64,000 nucleotides of DNA from Anthracocystis setariae (Eukaryota > Basidiomycota > Ustilaginomycetes > Ustilaginales > Ustilaginaceae), in contig CAKMXJ010000032.1 of assembly GCA_928724745.1 (NCBI GenBank), positions 186,001 through 250,000 of the forward strand, given 5' to 3'. Positions 41,631 to 51,094 of this stretch are shown here, piece by piece. The notes below the pieces were generated by a model. It searched no databases. It had not been told where the DNA came from and was given only the letters and a program-made list of their open reading frames with translations. How positions within the stretch are numbered: the stretch's first letter is position 1; the number at the start of each line of letters is the position of its first letter. The position numbers and the translations under genes were made by a program.

Positions 41631-44600
41631 GGCCCGCGAGTAGTCTTGACCCGATCTCAAGGGCCGGCTCAACCAATCAGGGTCGGTATACCAACATCAA
41701 CACTGTTTATACTACCAATTCCAGTGCTTCCAATGACCAGCCTCAGTGGTCTCGATCGCCTTTCCCGCTACCGCCACAGGAAGCTCTTGCTCCTGTGACG
41801 CGAAAAAAATGTTTCAATCGTCGAGTTTCGTCTCAGTTTCAGCAAGTTTCGCCGGTTTCGTCTTCGCAGCTTTCGCATTTGCACGTTCCTCAATCAGTCT
41901 CTTCGGTATCCTTATCTTCAACATCGCTAGCTTCGCAACAAGCAACCTGTACAGACAATATGGACGATTCAACTAAGCTCAACCCAACTTCTGACAACAC
42001 GCTCGTGGTAACCACCCGTCCGGAGAGCACCATGACAATTGCGGATGTCAGTGTCTCTATTCCGTTTCCATTGCACGTTATGCAGCCCAGCATTCCCGGT
42101 TACCAACATACCGGTGATTTTCCTTGTAAAAATAAGCTTCAACAGCTGCAATCCCGACTAGTCTCTCAAGCTGGTCGACGTCCTTCTCCATCACCAACCA
42201 TTCGCACGCCATCTCCGCCACCGCCGGCTGCACTTACACGCTCTCGGCGAAAGGCTGTTAAGGTTGATCTCCGCTCACTGCAACGCCGAGCAACCAACAA
42301 CAAACATCTCTTCTTCGTCATACCCACTCAAATCGAGCATGTCATAGACGAAGGCGAAACACCGATCACTACCATGATCAAGGCTGAGGCCGTGGTAGAT
42401 GACGGTGCATTAGTCAATGTCGTCTCTCGATCTCTCGTTCAGGAGTTAGGCTTAACCCCTACTCCTACCGACATCATAGTCCGCATGGCCAATGGTATCA
42501 GGGTTCAAACAGATGGTCGAGTGAACCTTTCAATTTCCCTTTGCGACGCAAACGGTGATTGGACAACACTTCGCGAGTACGAGTTCGAGGTATTACCTGA
42601 GAGCCCCTCTCAGATGATCCTCGGTAAACCTTGGAAAACGCAAACGTGCGCTCTTCATTTCTATGAAATGGACGTCCTATTCATTCCAATTCCCGGTTCT
42701 CAAGGCATTGTCCGACATTGGACTAAGATTGTAAGCCGCAACGGTCAACAACACCCTGAAGCCACGCCTGCAACTCCCTTGGATGCTGCTCGCCTTCTTT
42801 CCATGGCACAGCTACCTCTTCCGATGCTCGAGCTTGAGCAGAGCCTCAGGGAAACGGCTGTGACGGCCATCGAAACTGCAGCTCAAGAATCCGAAGATGA
42901 TGAAAACGAGCTGGATCAATCTTTGTCCTGGCCCAGTGACGATCATACAGATTCACAATCTCGGCAAGTCAAATTCAAGGAGCCCTGCGATGAGGCCGAA
43001 CTTTCCAAACTGCAAGCTCTACTGCCAATCGACGATGCAGACCCCAAGTACGCGGAAGAGCGGAAAAGGATTCGAGCGAAGTTCGCCCCATATAGGGTAA
43101 GCGGGAAAGAGGACGATCTCACTGAAGAAAGGGCAGAGCGTGTTGCACGACTACTAGAGGACCAATTTGGATCGGTAGGCACAGCCGCGGAGCGTCAACA
43201 TCTCCGTGCGCTGCTCAAAACTAAGCATCAAGCTTTCGCTGAGAATGCCTCTGAGTGCAAACAGAACAGAGTGGTCATCTGCGACCCTATTCTGATAGAA
43301 GAGCCTCCCGATACTGTGCGCCGTTCCAAAACCCAACCGCTGTCTCCGCCGCAGAAGGAGTTTTTGCACAACCAGGTTCGAGACCTCATAGCGAATGGCT
43401 TCCTCGTCAAGGTCGATGAGGACAAAGTGCGCTGGATTTCTGAAACCAGGATTGTCCCAAAGCCCTCAGCTGAAATCGATGCCAACATCTTGCTGGAGGA
43501 ATTACAGCGTCAGGTCAATGTCTCCCTCAAAAAAGCCGGCTTAGCCCATGACGCTCACATGCCAGATCCAACACCGGTTTCCGAATCTCTTACCTGCTCG
43601 ACATCAGAACCAGCAAAGACTCGGTACAGGCTTGTGCATAATTACGCTCCCATCAATCGCTACATGAGGGATGCCGCCTTTGTCCCAGGCGATATCACCG
43701 TCAAGGCCACCAAACTCTCCGGCAAGCGGTACTTGTTTAAAGGAGATGGATGCGCCGGTTTCTTCATTGTTGCGAATTCAGCGCTTGCCACCCTCCTTTC
43801 AGTGACTTATATCGAAGACCTTGGATTCTTTGGGTACACGGTGATGCCATTTGGATTCAAGGTCGGCCCATCACTGTACTACAGGTTCATAACTACCGCT
43901 TTTGGTGATTTGTTCGATCGTGATTCCGACTTTTGGATGGACGACGTGGCTGCCGGCCATCACGACTTTGGGGCCTACTTCAACTGGTTGCGGACCTTTT
44001 TGGATCGGGCTATCGACACTGGATTCACTCTTTCAATCAGCAAATGTCGATTCCTCCATGAAGATCTCATCTTTTGTGGACAGCTCGTCGGTCAAAAGGG
44101 TATCCGTATTGACCCATCCCGTCTCAACGCCATCGTCAATTGGCCTGTCCCTCAAACCGTCCGAGAACTCATGGTCTTCAGAGGGATTTGCTCTTATCTC
44201 CGATCCCGAATTCCATCATTCGCTCAAATCTTTGCGCCCCTAGATCGTCTCACTCAAAGGGTCGAGGATTACGATCAAGATATCTCAAGGGCGTGGACTG
44301 ACGTGCAGAACGAAGCCTTCCTTCGCATCAAGGAAGCTCTTGTTAACTCAAATGTCCTAAAGGAGCCTCGGTATGACCGACCGTTCATCATACAGAGCGA
44401 TTGGAGTGCTGAAGGAATGGGAGCGGTCTTATTACAGGAATATGAGGTTTACAAGGACGACTCAGGCCAATGGAAGCTTGATCCCAGCTATCCTATTTCA
44501 ACCAAACTCGGCCCGGACCGAAAGAGGTTAGCGTTTCCTATCGCCTATGCGAGTCGGAAATGCTTGCCCTCCGAAAGTCGTTACTCCGCCCATCTTGGTG

Positions 44601-46261
44601 AACTGGCGGCTGCAAAGTTCGCCCTCGATAAGTTCTCCTCCTTTACCTTCGGACAACCTATTGTTCTCGTAACTGACTGCATTGCTCTGCGCGACATTCT
44701 GCGGTCAGACAAGATGCCATCAGCTCATGCTCGTTGGAGAGAGCAACTGCTATCTCATAATATCATCGAAGTCCGCCACTGCCCAGGTGTAAAGCACCAA
44801 CTCGCACATGGCTTGTCCCATAGGCCAGCCTCTACCTGCGATGAACCAAGCATTCCTCTTCAAGATCGTAGCAATGTCTTTGTCGGTGCGGTCGAAGTGC
44901 CCAATCCACCCGATCCTCAAGCTCAACGCTATCTCGCTCTTGACAGCACATCGGGTCCGCTTCTTCATCGCTTTAAGGGAGATGAACTTGAACCTCTACT
45001 CCGGTTCTTGATCCTCCTTGAACAGCCACAGTCCGGACCAGCGAGAACGAGGATTCGCCGACAAAGTTCCTATATCCTACAAGATGGGGAACTCGGTTAT
45101 GTGCACGACGATCAAGTTCTCAAGGTTCTTCCACGTAAGGAAGCACAAGCGTTCGCTCAAGAGGTCCATGCGCGTGGTCATGCTGGTGTGGCCATCACAA
45201 TCAACATTCTCCGTCTCCAAGAAGGAGTAACTTGGCCCGCTATGTGGCGCGATGTCGTCAATGTGGTAAGGAAGTGTCAAACATGCCAACAGTTTGGTCC
45301 GAGAAGATCAAGCCCGATCGATCCGGTTATTGCTTCATCGCCGATGCAAGTCTGGGCAATGGACTTCGTCAGTCTGCCCGTATCTCATGGAAAAAGCAAG
45401 GTACTTGTGATAATTGACTATTTCAGTCGTTTCATGTGGGCCTTCGCTTGTCAGCAGCAACGCGGTCGTGACGTTGTAAAGGCTTTGGATCAACTGCACG
45501 ACACTCTGGCCGTCTTACCAGCAAGAATTGTTACAGATGGAGCAACTCATTTTGATTGCGGCAAAGTTGCAGAATACCTAATGGATCACGAAGTCGAACA
45601 TCGGATCGTGAGCGCCTATGCTCCCTGGGTGAACGGCTTGGTTGAACGGCATAATGGTCTTCTCATCCAAACACTTCGAAAGCTTACGACGCCGGCTCTA
45701 TCGACCGATTCCACAGTACAGCTCTCAACAATTACCTCGGCATGGGAACCTTACTTACATCAAGCCGTGCGAGAGCTAAATCGCCGACCCATCGAAGGCC
45801 TCAATAAGTGGTCGCCTACCGAGCTGCTCTTCGGCTTCACGATTCGAGACTCCAAGCAATCTGCAGCCACACAGCCTGCCGACATTCGCACAATTCAGTC
45901 TCAACGGGCCTTTGTTGACGTTTGCAGGATCGAAGCTTCGCAAAGCCTGGAGGAAGCGCAAGCGAAGCGAGTGTCTGCAACCACACCGAATCGTGCTTCC
46001 AAGGAATATTCTGCCGGTGACTTGGTTCTAAAGCACCAAACGCAATTTGAGTCGACATACTCAACTCACTCCAAGATGGCACCTCGATGGACGGGCCCCT
46101 ACATCGTCTTAAAGAGGTTGAAGAAAACTTATTCGATTCGGAACCTTGCAACAGGTGATCAAGAGCAGGTGCATCAAGACAGGCTCAAACCTTATTGGCC
46201 CGATTCTTCCTCACAAGACTATTACGCACCCGAGCTTCGCGAGAGGCCGTCCGACTCATGA
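41621..46261 (+). CDS. Pol polyprotein of the inner gypsy element (PR-RT-RH-IN)
   Basis: The frame is open without a stop from the slippery site to TGA at 46259, over 1,500 codons. Order: protease-like domain with VVDDGALVNVVS at about 42390 (Asp-Asp-Gly where Asp-Ser/Thr-Gly is usual); reverse transcriptase with FWMDDVAAG at about 43935 as the metal-binding motif; RNase H beginning QSDWSAEGMGAVLL; integrase with an HHCC finger (HARGHAG...CQTC), then catalytic D, D and E in WAMDFV, VTDGATHFD and VERHNG; and a GPY/F-type C-terminus (WTGPYIVLKRL). There is no chromodomain. The first in-frame ATG is about 350 bp in, so expression most likely depends on the frameshift. Confidence 0.88.
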   Translation, partial: KSVRPASSLDPISRAGSTNQGRYTNINTVYTTNSSASNDQPQWSRSPFPLPPQEALAPVTRKKCFNRRVSSQFQQVSPVSSSQLSHLHVPQSVSSVSLSSTSLASQQATCTDNMDDSTKLNPTSDNTLVVTTRPESTMTIADVSVSIPFPLHVMQPSIPGYQHTGDFPCKNKLQQLQSRLVSQAGRRPSPSPTIRTPSPPPPAALTRSRRKAVKVDLRSLQRRATNNKHLFFVIPTQIEHVIDEGETPITTMIKAEAVVDDGALVNVVSRSLVQELGLTPTPTDIIVRMANGIRVQTDGRVNLSISLCDANGDWTTLREYEFEVLPESPSQMILGKPWKTQTCALHFYEMDVLFIPIPGSQGIVRHWTKIVSRNGQQHPEATPATPLDAARLLSMAQLPLPMLELEQSLRETAVTAIETAAQESEDDENELDQSLSWPSDDHTDSQSRQVKFKEPCDEAELSKLQALLPIDDADPKYAEERKRIRAKFAPYRVSGKEDDLTEERAERVARLLEDQFGSVGTAAERQHLRALLKTKHQAFAENASECKQNRVVICDPILIEEPPDTVRRSKTQPLSPPQKEFLHNQVRDLIANGFLVKVDEDKVRWISETRIVPKPSAEIDANILLEELQRQVNVSLKKAGLAHDAHMPDPTPVSESLTCSTSEPAKTRYRLVHNYAPINRYMRDAAFVPGDITVKATKLSGKRYLFKGDGCAGFFIVANSALATLLSVTYIEDLGFFGYTVMPFGFKVGPSLYYRFITTAFGDLFDRDSDFWMDDVAAGHHDFGAYFNWLRTFLDRAIDTGFTLSISKCRFLHEDLIFCGQLVGQKGIRIDPSRLNAIVNWPVPQTVRELMVFRGICSYLRSRIPSFAQIFAPLDRLTQRVEDYDQDISRAWTDVQNEAFLRIKEALVNSNVLKEPRYDRPFIIQSDWSAEGMGAVLLQEYEVYKDDSGQWKLDPSYPISTKLGPDRKRLAFPIAYASRKCLPSESRYSAHLGELAAAKFALDKFSSFTFGQPIVLVTDCIALRDILRSDKMPSAHARWREQLLSHNIIEVRHCPGVKHQLAHGLSHRPASTCDEPSIPLQDRSNVFVGAVEVPNPPDPQAQRYLALDSTSGPLLHRFKGDELEPLLRFLILLEQPQSGPARTRIRRQSSYILQDGELGYVHDDQVLKVLPRKEAQAFAQEVHARGHAGVAITINILRLQEGVTWPAMWRDVVNVVRKCQTCQQFGPRRSSPIDPVIASSPMQVWAMDFVSLPVSHGKSKVLVIIDYFSRFMWAFACQQQRGRDVVKALDQLHDTLAVLPARIVTDGATHFDCGKVAEYLMDHEVEHRIVSAYAPWVNGLVERHNGLLIQTLRKLTTPALSTDSTVQLSTITSAWEPYLHQAVRELNRRPIEGLNKWSPTELLFGFTIRDSKQSAATQPADIRTIQSQRAFVDVCRIEASQSLEEAQAKRVSATTPNRASKEYSAGDLVLKHQTQFESTYSTHSKMAPRWTGPYIVLKRLKKTYSIRNLATGDQEQVHQDRLKPYWPDSSSQDYYAPELRERPSDS

Positions 46262-46991
46262 CCTCTATTCTAGCAAATCTTCTGTTCGTCAACTTTGCTT
46301 TTCGGCTTTGCTCCTCGATCTCAAGCGCTTCTTCTACTATTTAACAATCTTTTCTTTGGTCTCTACTATGCCAAACAACGCTCATCGTTTTTCCATCAAC
46401 CTCGTTGTTGTAATCATGCAACCTCGTGATTCATCGACTCTAGCTGTCGCCTCGATTCTACCCGAACTTATGATCGTCGTTCATTTGGTTATATTCAACC
46501 GCTCGATAATGTTCACCTACCACAGAACATTTAGCGGTTTCATTGTTCTCCATTGTCGTCTTTTTTCCCGGCCTCCGCGCTTAACCATACAACAAAACTA
46601 ATCGTCTCCTCATCGACGCTCGATCTCAATGCCTTCTTGGTGACTCGATCTCTCCTCTTTGTGGCTGTCACTATGGTATTCATCGACATCGCAAGGCTGT
46701 TGAACCTCAAGTTTCACGACATCCAAACTCATGGCATTGCCAAGACCGTTCTTCTTCTTTGCAGCATGAAGGCCGAGACAGAGACAGCAACGGCTGAAAA
46801 GTGGTCTTGTCAAAATCCCTTCCATCGAAGCTAGGTTACGATCGTTACATCTCAAGAACCTATCTTAGGCATCCAATTTGCTTTGTCAGTCATGATCATC
46901 TATTCCCTTTGCCGCTTTATCCATTTCTCCCTTCTCCCAAGCTTCGCCAAAAGTCTCCGAGGACGGAGCCTTCTTTTTTTTGTTCGGGCTC
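46262..46991 (+). other. Non-coding region between inner gypsy pol and its 3' LTR
   Basis: 730 bp, unusually long for a 3' untranslated part. Short hydrophobic frames (46369-46601 and 46553-46834) exist but have no recognisable motif. No clear purine tract precedes the LTR: the flanking sequence is TTTTTTTTGTTCGGGCTC. Confidence 0.6.
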
Positions 46992-47316
46992 TGTCAACGG
47001 AGGTAAGGCCTAGCTTCGGGTTTCGGGTCACAGCTATTCTCGGGTTTCGGCCTGTGACTTGCTTCTGACTTTTTTCCATTCCGAGGCTTAGCCAATTTTT
47101 CCGTTCCGAGGCTTAGCCAGCGGCCGGTCAGCTGACCTCTCCAATTTTTTCGGCTTATCCGGCCGTCTAAGTTCCTTATAAAACCTCACTTTTTGCCACT
47201 GCCTTTTCTCTCTCAACTACAATCTCTCTATTCGATTCCAAGTTCGATCTATCTATCGTCTGCATTGCTTGTCTTGTCGACGCTTCCTCAGCTTCTGCTT
47301 CTCTTATCCTTTGACA
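46992..47316 (+). repeat. 3' LTR of the inner gypsy element
   Basis: 325 bp, matching the 5' LTR except at two positions; followed by the duplication CCGT. Confidence 0.95.
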
Positions 47317-47320
47317 CCGT

Positions 47321-48223
47321 GGAATGCGCCAATTCACAGCCGTAGCGAGCGTTCAAGGACTTCCAAAAGGAAGAAGTCAACCGAGAATCGCGGTCGCTGA
47401 TGAGACGGGTGGGATAACCGACGTGAGGAAGTAAGCGCTCGGCGAAATGAAAGCTCCATTGTTCCGCTGTCCAGGTGGTGGCTCCGGAAAGGAGATAAAC
47501 ACGGCGGGTTGCAGTGTCCGTCACCACGAGGATAGTGTCAAGGAGGTCGCGATCGAAATGAGAACGAACCGGAGGTAAACGCACGATGAAATCGCAGGAA
47601 AGAGTGGCGAACGGAGTGGCCGGACTGGGAAGCGGTTGGAGGGCGCCGTAGGGGCGGTGGCGTTGAATGGCAGTCTGCTGACAATGCGTGCAGCGGCGCA
47701 CGAAGGCCTCGATGTGGCGAAGTAGATGAGGAGAGTAAGCCACTTGGCGGAAGCGGTCGAATGTGGCTTTCACGCCAAGGTGGCCGGAATGAGCTAAGGC
47801 GATTACCTGAGACAGGGCGGCGGGCCCGATGCAGATGCGCCACTTGGAATTCTCATCAACCTTATGCAGCAATCCAGCGCTGGACAAGCCCCAGTTGCCT
47901 TGTCGGAACGGGCGCGCACCATTTGCTTGGGATACAAGGTCGGCGGAAATGCGAGTGAAGGCGGAGTCGGAGCGCTGACTAGATGCGATGGTCTCGTGCA
48001 AGGCAGGGCTGAGAGTAACGTGATGCACGGACTCACCAAGATTGGAAGTTTCCGCTGCTTGGATACGGCTGAGAGCGTCCACATGCGTCATGTACATACC
48101 TTTGCGATGCATGATGGTGATCTTGGGACGGAATTCGGCGAGGATGAGAGCGAAACGAACCAGGCGGGGATTGCGAGAGGCAGGTGTGACGGAGAAGGGC
48201 TTGGCGTCGGCGATGCTGGTAAC
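47321..48223 (-). pseudogene. Outer gypsy pol, second part: end of RNase H and integrase N-terminal half
   Basis: This segment lies between the two nested insertions. In the outer pol frame it reads through the RNase H end, the HHCC finger of integrase (HSGHLGVKATFDRF then CTHCQQ), the first catalytic aspartate in LSCDFIVRLPP and the second in LISDRDSRLTSSFW. It stops where the inner gypsy LTR begins. The copia insertion precedes it on the element strand. Confidence 0.85.
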
Positions 48224-49165
48224 TATTAGATTCTAAAAGTCAATCGATGCGAAGTAGCTATCGCGGCGTTAGTTTATCCAATGTTAGATACGACTTACAA
48301 CATTCGGTAATGGATGTTTGACATCCGATATCCTATTTCCTAAGTTGCGATCTTGGGAGAGTGTCGTGAGTCGTTAAGTCCGTGCTCGAACTATCACAGA
48401 GTTTGATGTCTGTGACTTAGTAATGCTAGGACAATATCGATATTGAACGGGGCGCAGCGGTTAGAAGCTTCGAAGGATTTGGACGAGGAAGATCAACATC
48501 CAATATCGGATGTTGATGCTAGTCGTCAGATCTTATAAGTCGATAAGTAAGGTAGTGATTCGATAAGTTCTATTCACTTTCTCGGGTGCTGGTCCCGGGT
48601 CTTATATACATATGTCTTGATCCTAACTCGTACAGCGAAGGTGTCCCCATCTTCGCTATACTCCCTATGCGTTTCCTATAGTGACTATCTTGTCCTCCGT
48701 CTATGTCCCCAACACTCGTTATTGAGTGTTTCTCTTCATCATGTGGGCCCTTATTCCGCCACTGAGCCTCGTACCTCAGTCATGATTGGTTCGTGTCTCG
48801 TCCGCCCGTCCTTCTCTCCTCTTCCATGCTAGGTAGAAGGTTCCGTTCGGGGCGGACCGGTTTGCCACCCCTCTAATGTGGTCCTGTCATTGGGCGATGA
48901 GTGTGTGGGTTCGTAACTGAGGTTCATGATTCGTCGAGCGGTCTCAACATTTGGTATCGAATGTTGAGACCTGTCAGCGGACCAATGAGGGTACTGTCGG
49001 GTGTCGCGTGGGCGCGGGAAATGTCTAAATCCGCCCGGCGAACATTGGGACCGGTGTCTCGACATTCGCCGTCGCGTGTACAACACTCACTACTGAGTGT
49101 TGTGTGCCGATATGTGATGTGCCCGATTGCGAGATGAAAAGCTGATTCGTAAGGCGAATCCAACA
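48224..49165 (-). repeat. 3' LTR of the copia element
   Basis: 942 bp. It contains six copies of the 20-bp inverted repeat, including one with 12-bp perfect arms (48941-48972). The short frames inside it recur identically in the other LTR and are not genes. Confidence 0.95.
48941..48972. repeat. Perfect inverted repeat with 12-bp arms in the copia 3' LTR
   Basis: Arms GGTCTCAACATT and AATGTTGAGACC surround an 8-nt centre. The centre of this structure is one copy of the 20-bp family (48947-48966). The same structure is at 56232-56263 in the 5' LTR. Confidence 0.9.
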
Positions 49166-49177
49166 GTCCCCCTCATC
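49166..49177 (-). other. Polypurine tract of the copia element
   Basis: GATGAGGGGGAC on the minus strand directly precedes the 3' LTR. Confidence 0.75.
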
Positions 49178-49239
49178 GAGCACTCACATCACACGGCACA
49201 GACAAGTACATTTCGATCAAGACATTTTGCATTGGACTG

Positions 49240-50913
49240 CTACTCTTCATATTCCTGGTCCGCGTTTCCACGTCCAGTCTTACGTCCGACGAGTGCTTCA
49301 CGCTCGTCGAACATCTTTCGAAGAGTGCCGGCAATCCTAATGACGTTGGCCGGAGTCCAGAGGCGAGGTTTGTTCTTCTCGCCCCTCACGTTCCTGTCGC
49401 CCTTGATGCCGGCTTCCGCTGCTTGTCGCAGCTCCTCCAGTCCAGCTCGGATTTCACCCGCGAGTACCACTCGTCGGGTGCGCTTACCTTCGAATCCTGT
49501 TCCTCGACAAATCCTGCCGCTGACGATGCAGGCGTCGCAGGCACCCTTGTCTGTTGCGCGATTCCGGCCCATGTGGTTGACACCGGCGCCGTACGTGCAA
49601 AGGATCCTGCGCGTCTCGCAGGGTTTGCACGACGGTTCGGCGACGCGGAATCCGGGATGCAGGTCGTCACCATGCTTGGGGAAGTGCTCGGATGAGCAAC
49701 GTACTTCCCCAGCAGGTACGACGAACCTGCGTTGCTTCTCCAGGCCGATATCGGGGTCCATCGGTCCGGACCAAGCAAGATGCGGTGGCAAGGGCCACCT
49801 CGCGCATCCACCAGCGGGCTCGGGTGCCAGGCTGGGAGGGTCTCGACGAGAGGCGCTTGCATCCTCTTCGTCGTCGTCGTCGATGAGATTGCCCTCGTCG
49901 TCCTGAGGGCATCGGAAAAGGGATTGCTGGCTGGGCGGGGGGAGCTCAGCGGCGATCATGTTGGAGGAGGTGGAAGCGAGGGAGGTGACGTTGCGCGTCG
50001 ACCTCAACCTCAAACCGCCTGTGCTCGGTCGAGCGGATGCAGGCGTCGTGGGTGCCGTGCTCTCCGGAGCAGAGGGCGGCGAGAATGATCCATCCGTCGT
50101 GCCACGCCGGGCAGGGGGCGAAGGTGAAGTCGTGTCTCTTGAGGTGGACCGCGATGACGCCGAGCCACGATTGGCAGGCGACGGAGGTGGGGAAAGTGGT
50201 ACTCGAATGGGCGGTGGAGATTCCGATGCTGCGCCTGTTGAGGCGGGCAGCGGCGAGTCCGAGCCACGGGTGGCGGACGGCGAGATCGAAAGCAACTGCA
50301 CTTCCCCGTGGAAGGCAGGCGAGAGATGGGGAGGAGTCGTTGAGGTAATGGCCGTGTCGCGATTGACAGAGGGCCCGGCGAAGTCGTTCCTAGCCATGCT
50401 GTCGACAGCAGAGGGCTCGTCATCGTCGATGTCCATGGCATCCGGGCCAGAGGGACAAGTCGTTGGTGCCGTGGTGGTGACGGCGGCGTTGTCGGTGGTG
50501 GTGGTGCTCGCCGTCTGAGCTGCGCGCCTCGCGGCGGCAGCTAGTACGGCCCGGCGTTGGGCCTCTCGTTGCTTCTTGGACATCGCCATTGTCGTCGGCG
50601 GAGGAAAGGAGTGTGGTGGTGGTGGTGAGGAAGGAAGAGAGAGAGAAGGAGGAGAAGAAGGAGAAGAGAGGGAAGGCGAAGGAGCTGAGTTCAGGATCTC
50701 TTTGTCTTCTTCCGCCTTCTCTCTTTGTCTGATTGTTCGGTTCTCCGCAAGTAGGGTCGGTGACATTCCTATAGTGCGTTTTCCAAGTCTGGCTCGCTTC
50801 TTCGAGGGCACTTGAGCGGTGTGAGGGTTTGTAGATACTGTTCTGCGCAGCCGTTTAATGAAGTCGATGCGCCGCGAATGCGCAGAAGATATTCGGTTTC
50901 GGGTTACTGACAT
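49240..50913 (-). CDS. Extra ORF of the copia element, Cys-rich Zn2Cys6-like protein
   Basis: A 557-codon ORF lying between the end of pol and the polypurine tract, on the element strand. The ATG at 50913 lies inside a copy of the 20-bp palindrome; in-frame ATGs at 50589 and 50583 (MAMSKKQREAQRRAVL) could also serve. The first 370 residues are basic at the start and then Ser/Pro/Thr-rich, with an acidic patch (LIDDDDEEDAS). Six cysteines at 429, 432, 439, 459, 462 and 469 form C-x2-C-x6-C-x19-C-x2-C-x6-C, the Zn2Cys6 cluster pattern with a longer middle loop. A basic helix-prone tail follows. I do not recognise the protein. It is not env-like: no signal peptide or membrane span is seen. A captured host gene or an element regulator are both possible. 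Confidence 0.7.
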   Translation of the reverse strand: MSVTRNRISSAHSRRIDFIKRLRRTVSTNPHTAQVPSKKRARLGKRTIGMSPTLLAENRTIRQREKAEEDKEILNSAPSPSLSSPSSPPSLSLPSSPPPPHSFPPPTTMAMSKKQREAQRRAVLAAAARRAAQTASTTTTDNAAVTTTAPTTCPSGPDAMDIDDDEPSAVDSMARNDFAGPSVNRDTAITSTTPPHLSPAFHGEVQLLSISPSATRGSDSPLPASTGAASESPPPIRVPLSPPPSPANRGSASSRSTSRDTTSPSPPARRGTTDGSFSPPSAPESTAPTTPASARPSTGGLRLRSTRNVTSLASTSSNMIAAELPPPSQQSLFRCPQDDEGNLIDDDDEEDASASRRDPPSLAPEPAGGCARWPLPPHLAWSGPMDPDIGLEKQRRFVVPAGEVRCSSEHFPKHGDDLHPGFRVAEPSCKPCETRRILCTYGAGVNHMGRNRATDKGACDACIVSGRICRGTGFEGKRTRRVVLAGEIRAGLEELRQAAEAGIKGDRNVRGEKNKPRLWTPANVIRIAGTLRKMFDEREALVGRKTGRGNADQEYEE

Positions 50914-51094
50914 TCAGTACTGAATGTGGCGGCGGTGTGTGAGCTTTGGGAGGGCCGGTAATTGTTTTTGGTTGACCTTCGTAGGTCTTTTTATCCTTTT
51001 TCTGATTTTTGTTTCGTGTTTGAATTTTCCTTGAGGCGTTTCGGCAAGCTGTCAAGTAATGCCGGGTATTTACATAGACAGGGTCCAACATTCA

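Larger units (their letters stand above)
39687..47316 (+). mobile_element. Inner Ty3/gypsy retrotransposon with -1 gag/pol frameshift
   Basis: A 7,630-bp element between 325-bp LTRs, flanked by the 4-bp duplication CCGT (39683-39686 and 47317-47320). It reads on the plus strand with gag, then pol in the -1 frame. Both ORFs are open, so it looks intact. The LTRs differ at two positions. It lies in the integrase region of the outer gypsy element, in the opposite orientation. Confidence 0.95.

Noticed and set aside
46369..46834. Possible env-like third ORF in the inner gypsy element
   Set aside because: The frames are short, overlap, and show no signal peptide, cleavage site or membrane-anchor pattern.
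48432..48445. CAATATCGATATTG palindrome as another member of the copia repeat family
   Set aside because: It is a palindrome but lacks the AACATTC half-site and the 7-6-7 spacing.
48617..49137. Short ORFs in the copia LTR, repeated at 55908-56428
   Set aside because: They are identical in both LTRs, overlap on both strands and have no recognisable domain; they are simply LTR sequence read as frames.
49310..49329. Possible palindrome copy inside the extra ORF (AACATCT-N6-GAGTGCC)
   Set aside because: Only one arm fits well, so it may be a chance match; I did not count it.
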